Below, piece by piece: positions 1 through 11,800 of a stretch of 64,000 nt of DNA. The notes under the pieces were generated by a model that was given only the letters and a program-made list of their open reading frames with translations, was not told where the DNA came from and did no database searches. The position numbers and the translations under genes are program-made. This stretch comes from Haberlea rhodopensis. Lineage: Eukaryota; Streptophyta; Magnoliopsida; Lamiales; Gesneriaceae. How positions within the stretch are numbered: the first letter of the stretch is position 1; the number at the start of each line of letters is the position of its first letter. Where the stretch lies: contig CAJQUN010000056.1 of the NCBI GenBank assembly GCA_907163345.1, positions 2,666,001-2,730,000 on the forward strand, written 5' to 3'.

Positions 1-529
1 AGAGTTTTCTAAGAGTTGTTAATTTTGTTGGGATGTTCATCAATAAACTAACAAACCACAGGAAGGTGTTCAGTCCACTACTCAAAAAAGATGTTAAGTT
101 CGAGTGGAATGAAGATCACAGACAAGCTGTCAAACAGCTTAAAGAAGTTTGCAGGCAACTACCAAAGCTTGCAATTCCAAATGACGAGGATGAACTGATA
201 TTATACACAGATGCCACACCAGTTGGAGAAGTGTCATGCAGATATTGCAGCGGTCTATTCGACAGCAGCGAAGTTATCAGATGGCACATCAACGAGAATG
301 AGTTCTTTGCAGTTCGAAAGGCTTTTAAAAAATGGCCATTATTTTTACTCGCAAAGAAATTTATCTTAAAAATAGATAATACTAGTGTTAAGTCTTTTCT
401 GAAAAATAAATTGAATCAAAACCAGAAAAGGCTAGACTTTTAAGATGGCAAGCTGAATGCCAATATTATGATTATGATATTGTCATTGTGAAATCTGATA
501 AAAATATTCTTGCAGATTTCTTAACATGA
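1..529 (+). pseudogene. Pararetrovirus-like RT C-terminus / RNase H fragment
   Basis: This is the C-terminal end of a reverse transcriptase with its RNase H domain, cut by the window edge. The RNase H core is visible: an LYTDAT motif, then a CRYCSGLF stretch, HINENEFFAV and KIDNTSVK. This style, with its CRYCSG and HIN-E segments, is that of Caulimoviridae-type pararetroviruses rather than of copia or gypsy elements. The frame is broken near 405-415: compared with the second copy on the - strand at 63798-64000, one A of an A-run is missing, so the reading frame stops early at about 443. The closing TGA is at 527-529 in the original frame, directly before the ATG of the next ORF at 531. It is non-functional. 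The family assignment is an inference from motifs. Confidence 0.72.
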
Positions 530-530
530 G

Positions 531-1157
531 ATGGAGGGACACATTGCTAGCGATACCCTCAAACGAGTTTGGAATCTCAGGGAAAAACTGGAGATCCTGG
601 AACGAGACTTTATAACTCTTTGTCTCAATGTTGAGGTCGCAGGACGGCTTCAACGAGCAGATCAGGAACTTGTTACTGATCACATACGAGCATGCTTTCG
701 AGACCATGAACGTTTGTTTGAAGTCTTGAAAGGGCCCATCCTCCAGGCCCATCCTCCAACGGTGCAGAAAGGAGTGTTTAGAGAACGAGGCTCATCTAAC
801 CCGAAGGCAAGGGATTCAAGTACCCCTGTCACGAGTGCGGCAGATGATGCATTCCTTGATTATGCACAAACTGTAGCGAATGTTGAAGGTCAGGTGTCAT
901 CACAATCCAAAGCACCTACGAGGTAAAAGAGTGAGAGTTGAACCTTAGGCCAATGACTAGCAATTCTAGGGTTCAATTAATGATGATTTAGTTTCTTCAC
1001 CTATGCAGGATTACCAACGTACTTGAGATAAACTAATTACCAAACGGGGTATCAACCCAGACAAATCTATTGTTGATATCTCCGAAAAATATCCGAGGGT
1101 TTGGATGAAACCAGGCAGCCATCCAAACGAAGTTCAGGAATGGTATAATTTTGGAGC
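531..1157 (+). pseudogene. ORF downstream of pararetroviral RNase H, 5' part
   Basis: An ATG at 531, one base after the RNase H stop, opens 131 codons to 926. The first 45 residues are charged and heptad-like (predicted coiled coil), followed by a polar Ser/Thr/Pro-rich stretch. After the stop, similarity to the - strand copy (63053-63797) continues in another frame to 1157, around a W-x-KPG motif, so at least one frameshift has occurred. Position just after RT/RNase H is where caulimovirids carry the transactivator/viroplasmin gene. That identity is only inferred from position; I recognise no diagnostic domain. The ORF is interrupted at 1158 by a solo LTR. Confidence 0.5.
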
Positions 1158-3000
1158 TGTGATGCCTGAAAAAGTTATAAAAGTTATAATTGATAATTAT
1201 GACATAAGCATGTGGTCAGATTGTAATTCAAAATAAACCATGTGTCCAGAATAAATTGTTTATTGTAACACATGGTAGTAATTTGTTCATAACTTTTACA
1301 TACGATGTCGGAATTAAGCGAACTAGCTGTCCACGTTAATATAAGAAAGATATCTATAACTTTCATGTTGAAGGTACTGTCAAAATATGATCGAAAAGTG
1401 CATAAAATGGTCTGGGAAAGTGTGACACTTGGCACCCTCATAAGGTGACACATATCATCCATTAATATTATAAGAATATAATATAAAAGTGCAAAACTTG
1501 CTTGAAATTTCAGATTTGCACAATATGGAGCATCGAGAGGTGGGGTTGAGGGTTTCCAATTTACAAAATAAATTTCTACAGTCGATCTTGTCAGGGTTTA
1601 AGAAAATAAATTATATATTCAGAATCAGTGAGGTAATGGCTATTGTCTGGTACTAATATTTCGTATTTTGGTGTTAGTTTTTGGTTAGTCAATTTATACA
1701 GTGATAGTTAAAAATTGTGTATTATTGACTATTGTTGAATACTGAATACACATGTATGTTTAGTTTTAATCAAAACGGTTAAATGATTTATGTTTGAATA
1801 TTTAAATAATTAGCAGATTGTGGTTTTTGGGGAATAAATTCTAAATGAATTAATTGTTACATGTTAAATCAACTGGAACTTATAATTTCGGGTGAAAAGC
1901 GTAACTGATGTCGTTTCATGATTTAGATGATTTAAATATGAACCAAGGCATTTTAAAATGTAATTAGAGGCTATATATATGTTGATGTTATTGTAATGAG
2001 TTAATATTGACCTTTTAAATTGATAAAGATACTTCACGAGCCTCGGGACGTCGGGAATAGCTTGTTTTGGTTATCGACTATCAGGTATGTGTTGACGTAC
2101 GAGCATGTATTAATATTCATTTCATTGTTAAATTATGATATATATTGATGGATGAAATGAATGACGATGTTGAGAGTCGCCTAAATGGGTGACATGTTAT
2201 TATTATTATTGTTGATTGTGTCGCAGAAGTAGGGGAGCGATGTTTGGGATATAGCAGGCTTGATATTGCTGCTATATCGATTACATATTTGATGGGTCGC
2301 AATGATGATGCGACGATGTGGTATAGTAGGCTCGGTGTTGCCGCTATATCGATTATATACGATGGGTCGCAATGATGATGCGACGATGTGGTATAGTTGG
2401 CTTGATGTTGCCACTATATCGATTTGTATATCAGATGTGATATGAATGAGGTGATGATTGATGGATTTTGATTTGATGTTGAGGAATTGAGTTAGAAACA
2501 GTCAAGACATCTTCGTATTGTTGTTATTGATTTCAGGGAGTATTTCTGTTATCTTACAGCATGTCATACTGTTGATATTAATGTTGTTATTGTTGCTGGT
2601 GTGTGCTCACTCATTTTGGGGGTTGTTTCTGTTGAAACATGTATCAGGCCTAGACATTAGAGTTGAAGGCAGGACTAGGAGTTGTCGTGTTGATTCGTAG
2701 GAATCATCTGTTATGAAATAGTATGTTTAAAATGGTTGTAGCTCGTTTGTGAGCTGGTCCATATATCTGTATATGGCTTGTATGTATATATTGAATTTTA
2801 TTATCTTGTTTTGGTGCATGTGAAAAGATCGTATTTATTTTTGGGAGATGTCATTTGTACTTACATGTTTGTGTATGTGCATATACATATGATGTCTGTG
2901 GTATCGTTCGGTGATTCAATTACGGGAAGTTTATGCCAAAAAATTTATACAAAGGACGTCATATTTTGTCTGTTTACGTGGTGACGTTTAGGGTGCCACA
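1158..3000 (+). mobile_element. Solo LTR (gypsy-like) inside the pararetroviral ORF
   Basis: The 1843-bp block begins TGTGATGCC and ends GGTGCCACA. It is flanked by GGAGC (1153-1157) and TGAGC (3001-3005), a 5-bp target duplication with one mismatch. Removing the block restores collinearity with the homologous segment of the - strand copy around 63150. No gag-pol sequence lies inside. Its promoter-like part (a GCTCGTTTGTGAGC-type block near 2740) and its 3' third resemble the truncated - strand LTR at 44493-44863; the gypsy LTRs at 53384-53834 and 59919-61339 carry similar blocks. It is probably a solo LTR of a Ty3/gypsy family left by LTR-LTR recombination. Confidence 0.7.
2232..2428 (+). 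repeat. Tandem repeat, about 70 bp x 3, within the solo LTR
   Basis: Three imperfect head-to-tail units, each containing GATGGGTCGCAATGATGATG-like and CTATATCGAT-like segments; units two and three are nearly identical. Related LTRs carry similar short repeats at the equivalent place (54540-54900 and 60440-60550), which suggests an LTR sub-region prone to repeat expansion. Confidence 0.75.
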
Positions 3001-3005
3001 TGAGC

Positions 3006-3598
3006 TCTGGCTTCGGTTTATACCGTTGCACCAGCATTCTCTGAAATCTCAAAATTATCAAAGTGGATCAGAGAAGCTGTTCACGAGACATGGGCCAATA
3101 CTCCAAATTTGGACAGAGGAGATATCTTTGAGTTTATTTTTTAGTGCTGTTTCAGAACCAGGAAAGAAGGGCTTCATTGAGGCTTTTATCAAGCTCAGAC
3201 GACCAGACGGAAACGCCTTAAAAATATAAAAGGGCGCTACCAGATGGCGTATCAATTTTAGCTGGGACTATCACCGAAGATGAAGTTTCAACCAGACGTG
3301 CAAGGGGGCTTTGGGTTTGTCTAACGGAAATGGACAAAGTCAAATATTCATTTAAGTTCTTCCAGAATTCAGCCAACAGTACTTTTATGCTGAATTCCAT
3401 GACATGAACATGAACAAGATTTGTGAAAAACTCTTCGAAACAAAGAGGACAATTCTTTGGGAAAACAAGATTCCGATGGGAAACAAAACATACCGGGGTA
3501 GTAATTTTCCGACTAGTGGCGTTGCAACCCACTTCACCGGTACCGTTATGATCAAAGTGATATATTTCAGTTTGTTAAATTGTAATACTAAAGCATGA
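3006..3598 (+). pseudogene. Pararetrovirus-like downstream ORF, 3' part
   Basis: This continues the ORF interrupted at 1158 and aligns with 61740-63170 on the - strand. Recognisable shared segments include the MDKVKY stretch (about 3330) and ILWENKIP (about 3450). Several frameshifts and stops are present. Compared with the - strand copy, roughly 850 bp is missing near 3490-3505: the other copy has there a Cys-x2-Cys segment, a hairpin and a TATA-like region. I cannot assign a biochemical function. Position suggests a viroplasmin-like accessory protein, but this is unproven. Confidence 0.5.
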
Positions 3599-3970
3599 TG
3601 GGCATGCTATTTATTTTTAACATGATCTTCAAATAGGGTTATGAATTATAATTAGAAGAACGTTATATGATCTGTGAGTCCTTTGCAAAAGTATGCTCTT
3701 GAGTTCATTCCGAGATGACAGAAACTAAAGGATCTCATGTTCATAAAATGCTACTTTTTGGTGAATATTAGGATAAAGAAGATGATAAATAATATATAGA
3801 GGTATATTTGTTCTTTAAACATTTTCTTAGGGTTAAGAATGCAATTTTATTAAAAGTTGGTTGGACCGCGTGGACCACTTGGACAACATGTGGTTATTGT
3901 TGTCATTTCAACCAAGAATGTACCTAATTGAACTAAGGTTTTTCAGCTGGACTATGATGAATTATGTTTC
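3599..3970 (+). repeat. Non-coding 3' flank shared by both pararetroviral copies
   Basis: No ORF of note. The stretch is homologous to the reverse complement of 61340-61740, including CTTTGCAAAAGTATGCTCTT (near 3684) and TTTCAACCAAGAATG (near 3907). Homology stops near 3970, where the other copy is interrupted by a gypsy LTR, so the true end of the element may lie further on. Confidence 0.65.
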
Positions 3971-5082
3971 AGGAAACGATACCGATCCATAATTTTTCCA
4001 TATTTCAACACAACATTTTTATTCAAATCTGGCTATCAAAATGGATCTACATTCGAAAAAAAACTCTAACACTATTTGTTTGTAAATGCTTCTCAAAAGT
4101 GTTTATCTCTTTTCAGACCAAAAAATAGATTTGTTGTTTGATTTCCTTTTGTTGATATTGCTTCTCTAAAAAAACAGGTGAAAACAGAAGTAGATAAACA
4201 AGTCATGGCATGCTTCTGACTGCTTTTAAGTTGCGGCGTCAATTTTATAATTAATTGAAATTCATTAAACTTGTTTTTTTTTTTTTTTTGGGTTTTAATA
4301 GCTAGCACTCAATATTTTTGCTTAAAATCAATTTTTTCCAACTTTAAGCAAAAGCAACATAAAAGTATTTTTAATAAGCAATTGCAAATACACACTTAAT
4401 CTTGTTTATGTCACACTACCATAAAATAATCAAGTGAATTACTATAATACACCAAATTAATCTACTTTATGAATATTTCAATGTTATTAATTTAGATATC
4501 ATAATTTTAAATTTCAGAACATTGCTACACACAAAATATCAAATTATTGCTCATATTAATCAAATTGGTAAAAAAAATTGAACAACTTTGACGCCAAATA
4601 ATGGGACCGAGTCATTATATTTGAGACTGGTTGAGTATTTCAAAGCTAATTTTTTGTATTTTCAATTTTTTAATAAATTTTTAGAATTTGTTTTATTAAT
4701 TCCTATTCATATACTATGGGAAGGGAGGAATGTCTCGAAATCGAGATCTCCTGGATCGCATAAGCAAGCGGTGCCAGCTTGGCCAAAATGTGAGGGCTCG
4801 GTCCTAATCGTACATTTTATTATCACGCAATAATGATTATATTATCATCAGCAGAAGATTGGTTTTAAAATTTGGCCCTAAATTTTTTTTCGATAATATT
4901 ACATATATCAATAAGTAATAACATTTTCTCACCCATCATAAGTTCACATAATTCATTACCTAAGTACTATCAAATCTACTCGGGACATACCCCGGGATAT
5001 AAATTCTTATTAAAATCTTTTAAACATAAACTGGGACGCAATACTAGATAAAATAACATGAACTCCTCCTCATGGAGCTATG
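3971..5082. other. AT-rich intergenic / decayed repeat sequence
   Basis: No convincing gene. There is a poly-T run near 4270-4289 and a short ORF at 4588-4833 without recognisable domains. From about 4850 to 5087 the sequence resembles LTR-type DNA that continues on the other side of the copia element (from 15646), so the copia element probably landed in an older LTR. Confidence 0.5.
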
Positions 5083-5087
5083 GTACT

Positions 5088-6198
5088 TGTTAGTTCCGGA
5101 CTTTATCGATAAAGGTTTTAAAGATGACAAAACATATTACACCGGATCGACAGAAATCAGACTGACCAGATCGATCGTTCAAAACAGATCAAGCTGATAA
5201 GGCATATCGCATATCAGACCGGATCGATAAAAATCAGACTGACTAGATCGAAGCTTCAGATCGATCTCAATCTTTATCAGATCAGAGCAGTCAAGGATGA
5301 ATAAAGATTGGTTCTTCAGTCCGAATCATTAACGGCTATTTATTGAAGCATTTATTGTCGCAATTAATGCTGAAAAAGACCATAGACTGAAGATTACCAT
5401 AAAAGGTAAGAAGACAAAGAATTGCTTACCTGACAGTCGCCGAAAGCATGAACCAGAACGGCAAGTACCCTAAAGAAGAAGACTGTAGCTTACTCAGAGT
5501 TTAAGCAGAGTCAAAAGCTGCACATTAAGAGAAATAATGTCGTTGGTACATGCAACTATAAAAGGACGCAACAGAAGAGCTCAAGCAGAGAGTCTGAAAA
5601 AATCGAAAAACGCACAAGAAAGTAAAACAGCACAAGCTTACAAGCTCAGAAGCTCTCGAGCTGAAATTCTTCTTAAGCACGAGTACATTGTAATATTTGA
5701 TCATTTAGGATCACTGTGTGCATAGACTAAAGTCTATCTTGTATATTCTGTATTGAAATATAGAAGTGAGAAACTATTGTAACTGTCAGACAGAGTGTGT
5801 CTGAACAGATCGAGTGACTAGGAGTTTCAGTCTGGTAGTGAGGTAAATCCAGCTGAATCGGGTTTGTACAACAGGATTGTATAAATCAAAGTCTTCTAGT
5901 GGAATCCTTCCTTAATTGGAAGAAGGGGAGACGTAGAAGGATTACACCACCTTCGAACTTCCAGAAACATATTCTGTGTTTTTATCATTCTGCACTCGTT
6001 CTATTATTCAAGCCATCGAGCCGTTCTTACTAATTTAAGAACAGACCGTTCCGCACTAAAATATACAGTGGTCTGTTCTGCAAAAGAGTTGATTAAGAAA
6101 CAGATTTCTTTCACTAATCCGAACGAAATCACAAGGGATTAATTTTTATCGGAGTGTTCATTCACCCCCCCTCTAAACACTCCGGACCGATCCTAACA
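5088..6198 (+). repeat. 5' LTR of the copia element
   Basis: 1111 bp, TGTTAG to CTAACA. A TATA box (CTATAAAAG) lies at about 5556-5564. The U3 part is rich in degenerate GATCGATC, GACCGGATC and CAGACTGACCAGATCG repeats (5145-5290). A short ORF inside (5537-5725) is an LTR artefact and recurs in the 3' LTR. Confidence 0.95.
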
Positions 6199-6200
6199 AG

Positions 6201-6212
6201 TGGTATCAGAGC
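6201..6212 (+). other. Primer binding site (initiator Met-tRNA)
   Basis: TGGTATCAGAGC begins two bases after the end of the 5' LTR. This is the standard plant LTR-retrotransposon primer site, complementary to the 3' end of the initiator methionine tRNA. Confidence 0.95.
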
Positions 6213-6247
6213 AGGTCGTCTTAATCAGCACAAAGACACTTGAGCTG

Positions 6248-8177
6248 ATGGCATCATTCAACAAAATTCCTATGTTCTCAAAAGAAGACTCTAATGATTG
6301 GAGAATCAGAATGCAAGCTCATCTGGCAGCACAGGATGACGATATGTGGTTCGTCATCACTGATGGACCAATGAAGATTCTGAAAGTCAATACAGCAGCC
6401 TCCATTACTGGTGGTGAATCCCAAATGGTTGAGAAGGACAGATCCCTCTGGACGAATGAAGAAAGAAAGAAAGCAAACCTCGACAACGTTGCCAAAGACA
6501 TCTTGTTCAAGACATTAGACAAGAACATGTTCAGTAAAATCAAAACGTGCTCTACTGCCAAAGAAATTTGGGAGAAGATAGCACAGCTATGTGAAGGGAA
6601 TGACCAGACCAAGGAAAACAAGCTGACTGTTGCTCTTCAAAGATTTGAGAGCATAAAAATAAAGATTGGAGAAACTCTAAATGAGTTTGATGAAAGAGTC
6701 ACTGGTATCATCAATGAACTAAATGGTCTGGGCAAGGAATACTCAAACAGAGAGATCGCTCTGAAAGTTATGAGAGCCCTGCCAAAAGAATGGGATGTTA
6801 AGACCATTGCAATGAGGGAGTCCAAAGATCTGAACAAGGTTGAACTTCATGATCTGTTCGCAGATCTTAAAGCATATGAGTTCGAACTAATCAGCAGAGG
6901 TGAAGCAGAGACATTCATCTCTCAACCAAACAAAGCACTGGCAGCCATTCCAGACCAGACCCCCCCCCCCCCCCCACAACAGATCGATCTATCGAACAGA
7001 TAAGTGATGATGCTATGTCATTATTTATCAAAAAATTTGGTAAATTCATGTCTAAAAATACGAGGAACTTTTAACCCTCTCATCATTATAAATCAAGAAA
7101 GGACGATGCTATTAATGATCAGGCTTGCTACAATTGTGTAAGACCGGACATTTTATTGCAGATTGCACCAGACCGAAGAAAGAAGAACGTAAAGAGAAGC
7201 ATCGTGATGATAGGAAAAAGAAGCACTACAAAGACTGCAAAAATCATGGAAAGTCCCAAAAGGTCCTAGTAGCAGAAGAAGGAAACAGCAAATGGGCTCA
7301 GACTGATTCAGATTCAGAAAGCTCCGAATATTCCTCCAGCGAAAGCGAAGAAGATATTCAATGTCTAATGGCAGACGAAGATATGAGTCAAACAGACGAG
7401 GTATTCGATCTTGACTCAAATGAATTTACACGTGAAGAGCTCATGTCCGCACTGCAAGACATGGCTGAATTATTTGAGAAAACTAAAGTTAAAGCCAATG
7501 ATCAAATGGATGAGCACATCAAACCAAGCTGCTCTGAGCTGGGTGAGTACAACAATCTACAGATCGAGCTGAATAAGCTAAAAATCTCTTATGATCAGCT
7601 TCATGAAGAAAATAAGAGAATTAGCACACAAAATGCTAAGCTTTCTCATATTTTCAAAACATGGACAAAATCCAGAACATCATTGGAAGAATTGCAAGAG
7701 GTACAAAGAAATGTCGGTGATGTTACAGGCATAGGCTTTGATATCAAAGACTGCACGAAAGATGAATCTGGACTGTTGCTGGTAAAGAACAAAATCAAAC
7801 AAATGACATTTGTTAAATCCAGCATAGTATATGAGACTGAAGCACCTATAATTCAAACGGGAGTCTCTTTCGAGAATAAAGGTTTGAGAAAAGGGATTGG
7901 ATATGTCAACCAAGCCAAAGAAAAGGCACCAGCAAGCTTTGCGTCTTTCAGACCAAATCTAAAGGTGCAAGATCTAAGGCAAGGAAGACAATACAATTAT
8001 TATAATTCAAAACCAAGATATAGACTACCCTATGAGAATAAAAGGTTTCCATATCGCATGCATTATCACACACAACATCGAAACAGATCAGCTCACAGCA
8101 CACCAGACACACACAAGCCATTAAAGCTGATACAGGTGTGGGTTCCCAAAGGGCTAATCCGTTCTGGACCCAAGTAG
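6248..8177 (+). pseudogene. Copia gag (UBN2-type) with broken zinc knuckle
   Basis: The structural capsid/nucleocapsid region. ATG 6248 starts MASFNKIPMF, followed by a UBN2/DUF4219-like gag domain (NDWRIRMQAHL, KEIWEKIAQLCEG, LNEFDERVTGIINEL) to 7003. A 14-base C run at 6960-6974 precedes an early stop; the frame is poor between 7003 and 7125. A CCHC zinc knuckle begins at about 7127, but the second Cys codon is followed by a missing base (near 7138), so its first half and GHFIADC lie in different frames. The long C-terminal part (7125-8177) is Lys/Asp/Ser-rich with a Glu/Ser-rich acidic patch (7300-7400) and a coiled-coil-like segment (7430-7640), as is usual in the large gag of Sireviruses. 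Confidence 0.85.
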
Positions 8178-8215
8178 GATTGGGTACCAACAATAATTAT
8201 GTTTGATGACAGGTA

Positions 8216-9907
8216 CCAAAGAAACTTGCATCAGACTGGTACTTGGACAGTGGGTGTTCTCGTCACATGACTGTAAACATCGAGCTGCTGTCTGAAGTCA
8301 CAGAATGTACTGGACCCAAGATCATCTTCGGAGATAACTCAAAGGGTAAGACCGTGGGCAAGGGTAAGATTGTCCATGGTAATATTATTAACAATGATGT
8401 GTTGTTAGTTGAAAATCTATGGTATAATCTGATTAGTATAAGTCAACTATGTGATAATGGTTATACTGTAGAATTTCACAAACACACTTGCACTGTTAAA
8501 TCGTCAGACGGTATGACCATGCTTGTAGGAATCAGAAATTGAAATACATATAAGATTAACTGGAACTTTGCTCAACCTGATAATCCTACCTGCTTCATCG
8601 CTAATAATGATAATAAACACTGGCTATGGCATAAACGCTTGAATCATCTTAATTTTAAGACTATATCTAGCCTGTGTAAACATGATTTAGTTGTCGGTCT
8701 GCCCAAGATCGACTTTGCTAAGGATAAGATCTGTGAAGCATGCCAAATGGGCAAACAGATCAGATCATCATTCCAAAACAAGAATGTCAAATCCTCCTCA
8801 CGCTGCTTAGAACTACTGCATATGGACTTGTTTGGTCCTATACCAATAACAAGTTTAGGGGGAATGCGGTATACTCTTGTTGTTATTGATGATTACTCAT
8901 GTTTTACTTGGACTATATTTTTGAGCAGTAAAGATCAGACCGGTCCGAAATTGATCAAGCTGCTGAAACGTACTCAGAATGTGAAATCATCCAGCATAGA
9001 CAGGATTCGAAGTGACAAAGGCACTGAGTTTTCAAATCAGAATCTTGAATCCTTTCTAGAAGATCATGGAATTAAGCATGAATTTTCAGCCGCCCAAACT
9101 CCCCAACAAAATGGAGTTGCAGAACGAAGGAACAGAACGCTTAAAGAGGCAGCAAGAACAATGCTTGCTGATTCTGGAATTTCGCAAAAGTTCTGGGCAG
9201 AAGCTGTAAATACTGCTTGCTACACTCAAAATCGGTCTATGATTAACAAGAAGTTGAATCTCACTCCATATGAGATATGGACTGGTAACAGACCGTCTAT
9301 CTCTCACCTTCATGTATTTGGCTGCAAATGCTTCGTTCACAACAATGGTAAGAATCATCTTACAGCATTTGAAGCTAAATCAGATAATGTGATATTCTTA
9401 GGATATTCATCTAATAGCAAAGCTTTTAGAGTTTTCAATAATCGCACTTTAACTGTAGAAGAATCTGTTCATGTAGTTTTTGATGAATCTTTATGTATTG
9501 AGGGTAGCAAGGAATCAATTCAAAATCAGATGGAAAACATCCATCTCGAAGCTAACAGTGATGATGAGATTGTAGATAACAGGACAAGAGACAATCCACC
9601 GGAACCTGAAGTACCAGACAGATCGGATCAGGGCAATGATGCTCCTTCAAATCGAGCCGATCCGGATGATTCTCGCTCTAATGTTAAATCAGATGCTGAT
9701 AATGCCGCTACTACTCATCCGTCTGGACCAGACAATCCAGAATCGAGTTATCGATGGACAAAGAGGCATCCACCTGATCTCGTGATTGGAAGTCCTTCTG
9801 CACCGATTAGAACTAGAGGACAGATGATGGATGAATTCACTCATGCTGCTTTCATATCAAATCTGGAACCTAAAAAGATTGATGAAGCTTTGACTGATTT
9901 CAACTAG
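8216..9907 (+). pseudogene. Copia protease and integrase region
   Basis: The aspartic protease starts with WYLDSGCSRHM (about 8237), giving the DSG active site. A TGA at 8540-8542 interrupts the frame where a Trp codon is likely. The GAG-pre-integrase segment LWHKRLNHLNF (about 8627) carries the HH part of the HHCC zinc site, with C-x2-C in CEACQMG. The integrase core follows: LHMDLFGP (first Asp), an RSDKGTEF motif (second Asp) and QQNGVAERRNRTL (catalytic Glu), then FWAEAVNTACY and HVFGCKCFVH. An acidic linker with many Asp/Pro residues leads to RT. A TAG at 9905-9907 lies where Trp is expected before IKAMQEEL. The enzyme would process the polyprotein and insert the cDNA; this copy is broken. 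Confidence 0.92.
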
Positions 9908-11377
9908 ATTAAAGCAATGCAAGAAGAGCTTAATCAATTTGAACAAAATCAAGTTTGGAGTCTAACCCCCAGGCCAAGCGATCTGCCTGTTATTGGAACC
10001 AGATGGGTGTTCAGAAACAAGCTAGACGCAGATGGAGTTGTGGTTAGAAACAAAGCCAGATTGGTAGCACAAGGATTCCGACAAGAAGAAGGAATTGACT
10101 TCGATGAATCTTTTGCACCAGTCGCCAGACTTGAAGCAATCCGAATATTTCTTGCTTATGCTGCTTTTAAAGACTTCAAGGTATATCAAATGGACGTTAA
10201 GAGTGCATTTCTTAATGGTAAGCTTCAGGAGGAAGTCTACATTGAGCAACCTCCCGGATTTCAGAACCACTCCTTTCCTAATCATGTATATCTACTGAAT
10301 AAAGCAGTATATGGTCTGAAACAAGCACCAAGACCATGGTATGATACTCTGTCTCAATTTCTGCTGAACCATGATTTTCAGATCGGCTCAGTAGATAAAA
10401 CTTTATTTAAATTTATTAAGGGGGAACATACTTTGTTAGTTCAAATTTATGTTGACGATATCATTTTTGGGTCAACTAACCCCAAATTATGCGAGAAATT
10501 TTCTAAGTTAATGCAGGGACAGTTTGAGATGAGTATGATGGGCGAACTTTCATTCTTTCTGGGTCTCCAAGTCAAACAGCTCAGCAATGGCATTTTCATC
10601 AATCAAACCAAGTATACCAAGGAGCTACTCAAGAGATTCGGAATGGAAACATGCTCAACTGCATCAACTCCAATGAGTCCTACAATCAAGTTAGATAAAG
10701 ACGAATGGGGAACAGCAGTTGAAGTGTCTATGTATCGCGGACTGATCGGATCGCTCTTGTATCTTACAGCGAGCCGGCCTGATATTATGTTCTCAGTCTG
10801 TATGTGTGCTAGATTTCAGTTAGAACCAAAGCATTCACATTTCATTGCTGCTAAGCGTATTCTGAAATATTTGAAGGGATCTCAGAACGTTGGTCTTTGG
10901 TATTCCAAAGATTCAAATTTCAGCTTAATAGGATATTCAGACGCTGATTATGCTGGCTGTAAGATTGATTGCAAAAGCACCAGTGGAACATGTCAATTCC
11001 TAGGTGAAAGATTGATCTCTTGGTTTAGCAAGAACCAAACATCTATTGTCACATCTACAGCTGAAGCAGAATATCTTGCCGCTGGAAGCTGTTGTGCTTA
11101 AATGCTCTGGATTCAACACCAGCTCAAAGACTATGGCATTCAAGCTGTTGAATCTTCGATATTTTTTGACAACACAAGTGCAATCGCTATAACGTATAAT
11201 CCAGTTTTGCACTCTCGAACAAAGCATATTGATATCAGACATCATTTTATTCGAGATCATGTTGGCAAGAAGGAAATTCGGATCGAGCATATTTCAACAG
11301 AACAACAAGCAGCCGATATCTTCACCAAACCACTTCCTGAGGCTAAGTTTAATTACTTTCATCAATTCTTGGTTTAA
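9908..11377 (+). pseudogene. Copia reverse transcriptase and RNase H
   Basis: RVT_2-type reverse transcriptase, beginning right after the TAG at 9905. Landmarks: [54 protein letters not shown], and the catalytic box [10 protein letters not shown], whose exact form is common in the Maximus/SIRE lineage. RNase H follows, with [11 protein letters not shown], then a TAA at 11099-11101 where Gln would be expected between CCA and MLW. It continues through FDNTSAIAI, RTKHIDIRHHFIRDH and ADIFTKPLP to the stop at 11375-11377. Apart from the single stop codon the domain is complete. Confidence 0.93.
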
Positions 11378-11800
11378 TAGATTTATCTTAATGTTTTTAG
11401 AAGTATCTTTCTTTTAGTTATCTTTTAAAGATTGTATGCTGGCACAGATCAATAATACAATTATCAGAACGACACAGACCGGTCCGAACTTTCAGACCAA
11501 TCTATGTCAAATCTGATGTTATCCCATGATCTGTCTGGTCAACAAATCGTTAAATAAAATAATTGTTTAAAACAGCCCGGACTGATCGCAAATTTTAACC
11601 GCATTATCTCTCTTTTATCCTGACCGTTTATTTTGAATTATTTAATGATCAATCATCGAGATAAAGACACGTGTCTTCTCTCTCTTATTTAGCGGGCTGA
11701 ACATTTCATTTCTCATTCACTTTTTACAATTTACCGATGTCTGCTCTCTAACTCTCTCATATTATTTTTCAAACTCTTCGTATTTCTCCATTACACTTCA
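11378..11800 (+). other. Spacer between RNase H and the extra ORF
   Basis: Non-coding. It contains short GACCGGTCC/GATCTGTC-like repeats echoing the LTR U3 and, from about 11690, a pyrimidine-rich run with TCTCT blocks leading to the ATG at 11801. It may act as a leader or splice-acceptor region for the extra ORF (inference). Confidence 0.4.

Noticed and set aside
531..926. Stand-alone small host gene encoding a coiled-coil protein
   Set aside because: It begins one base after the pararetroviral RNase H stop and has a homologue in the same position in the - strand copy, so it belongs to the element.
5537..5725. 62-residue ORF repeated identically or nearly so at 14986-15174
   Set aside because: Both lie at the same place within the two LTRs of one element, directly downstream of the LTR TATA box; the similarity reflects LTR identity rather than a gene family.
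6960..6974. Programmed ribosomal frameshift at the C-run in gag
   Set aside because: A 14-base C homopolymer is an expected slippage site for mutation or sequencing error, and the sequence after it has further stops in all frames, so recoding is not needed to explain the break.
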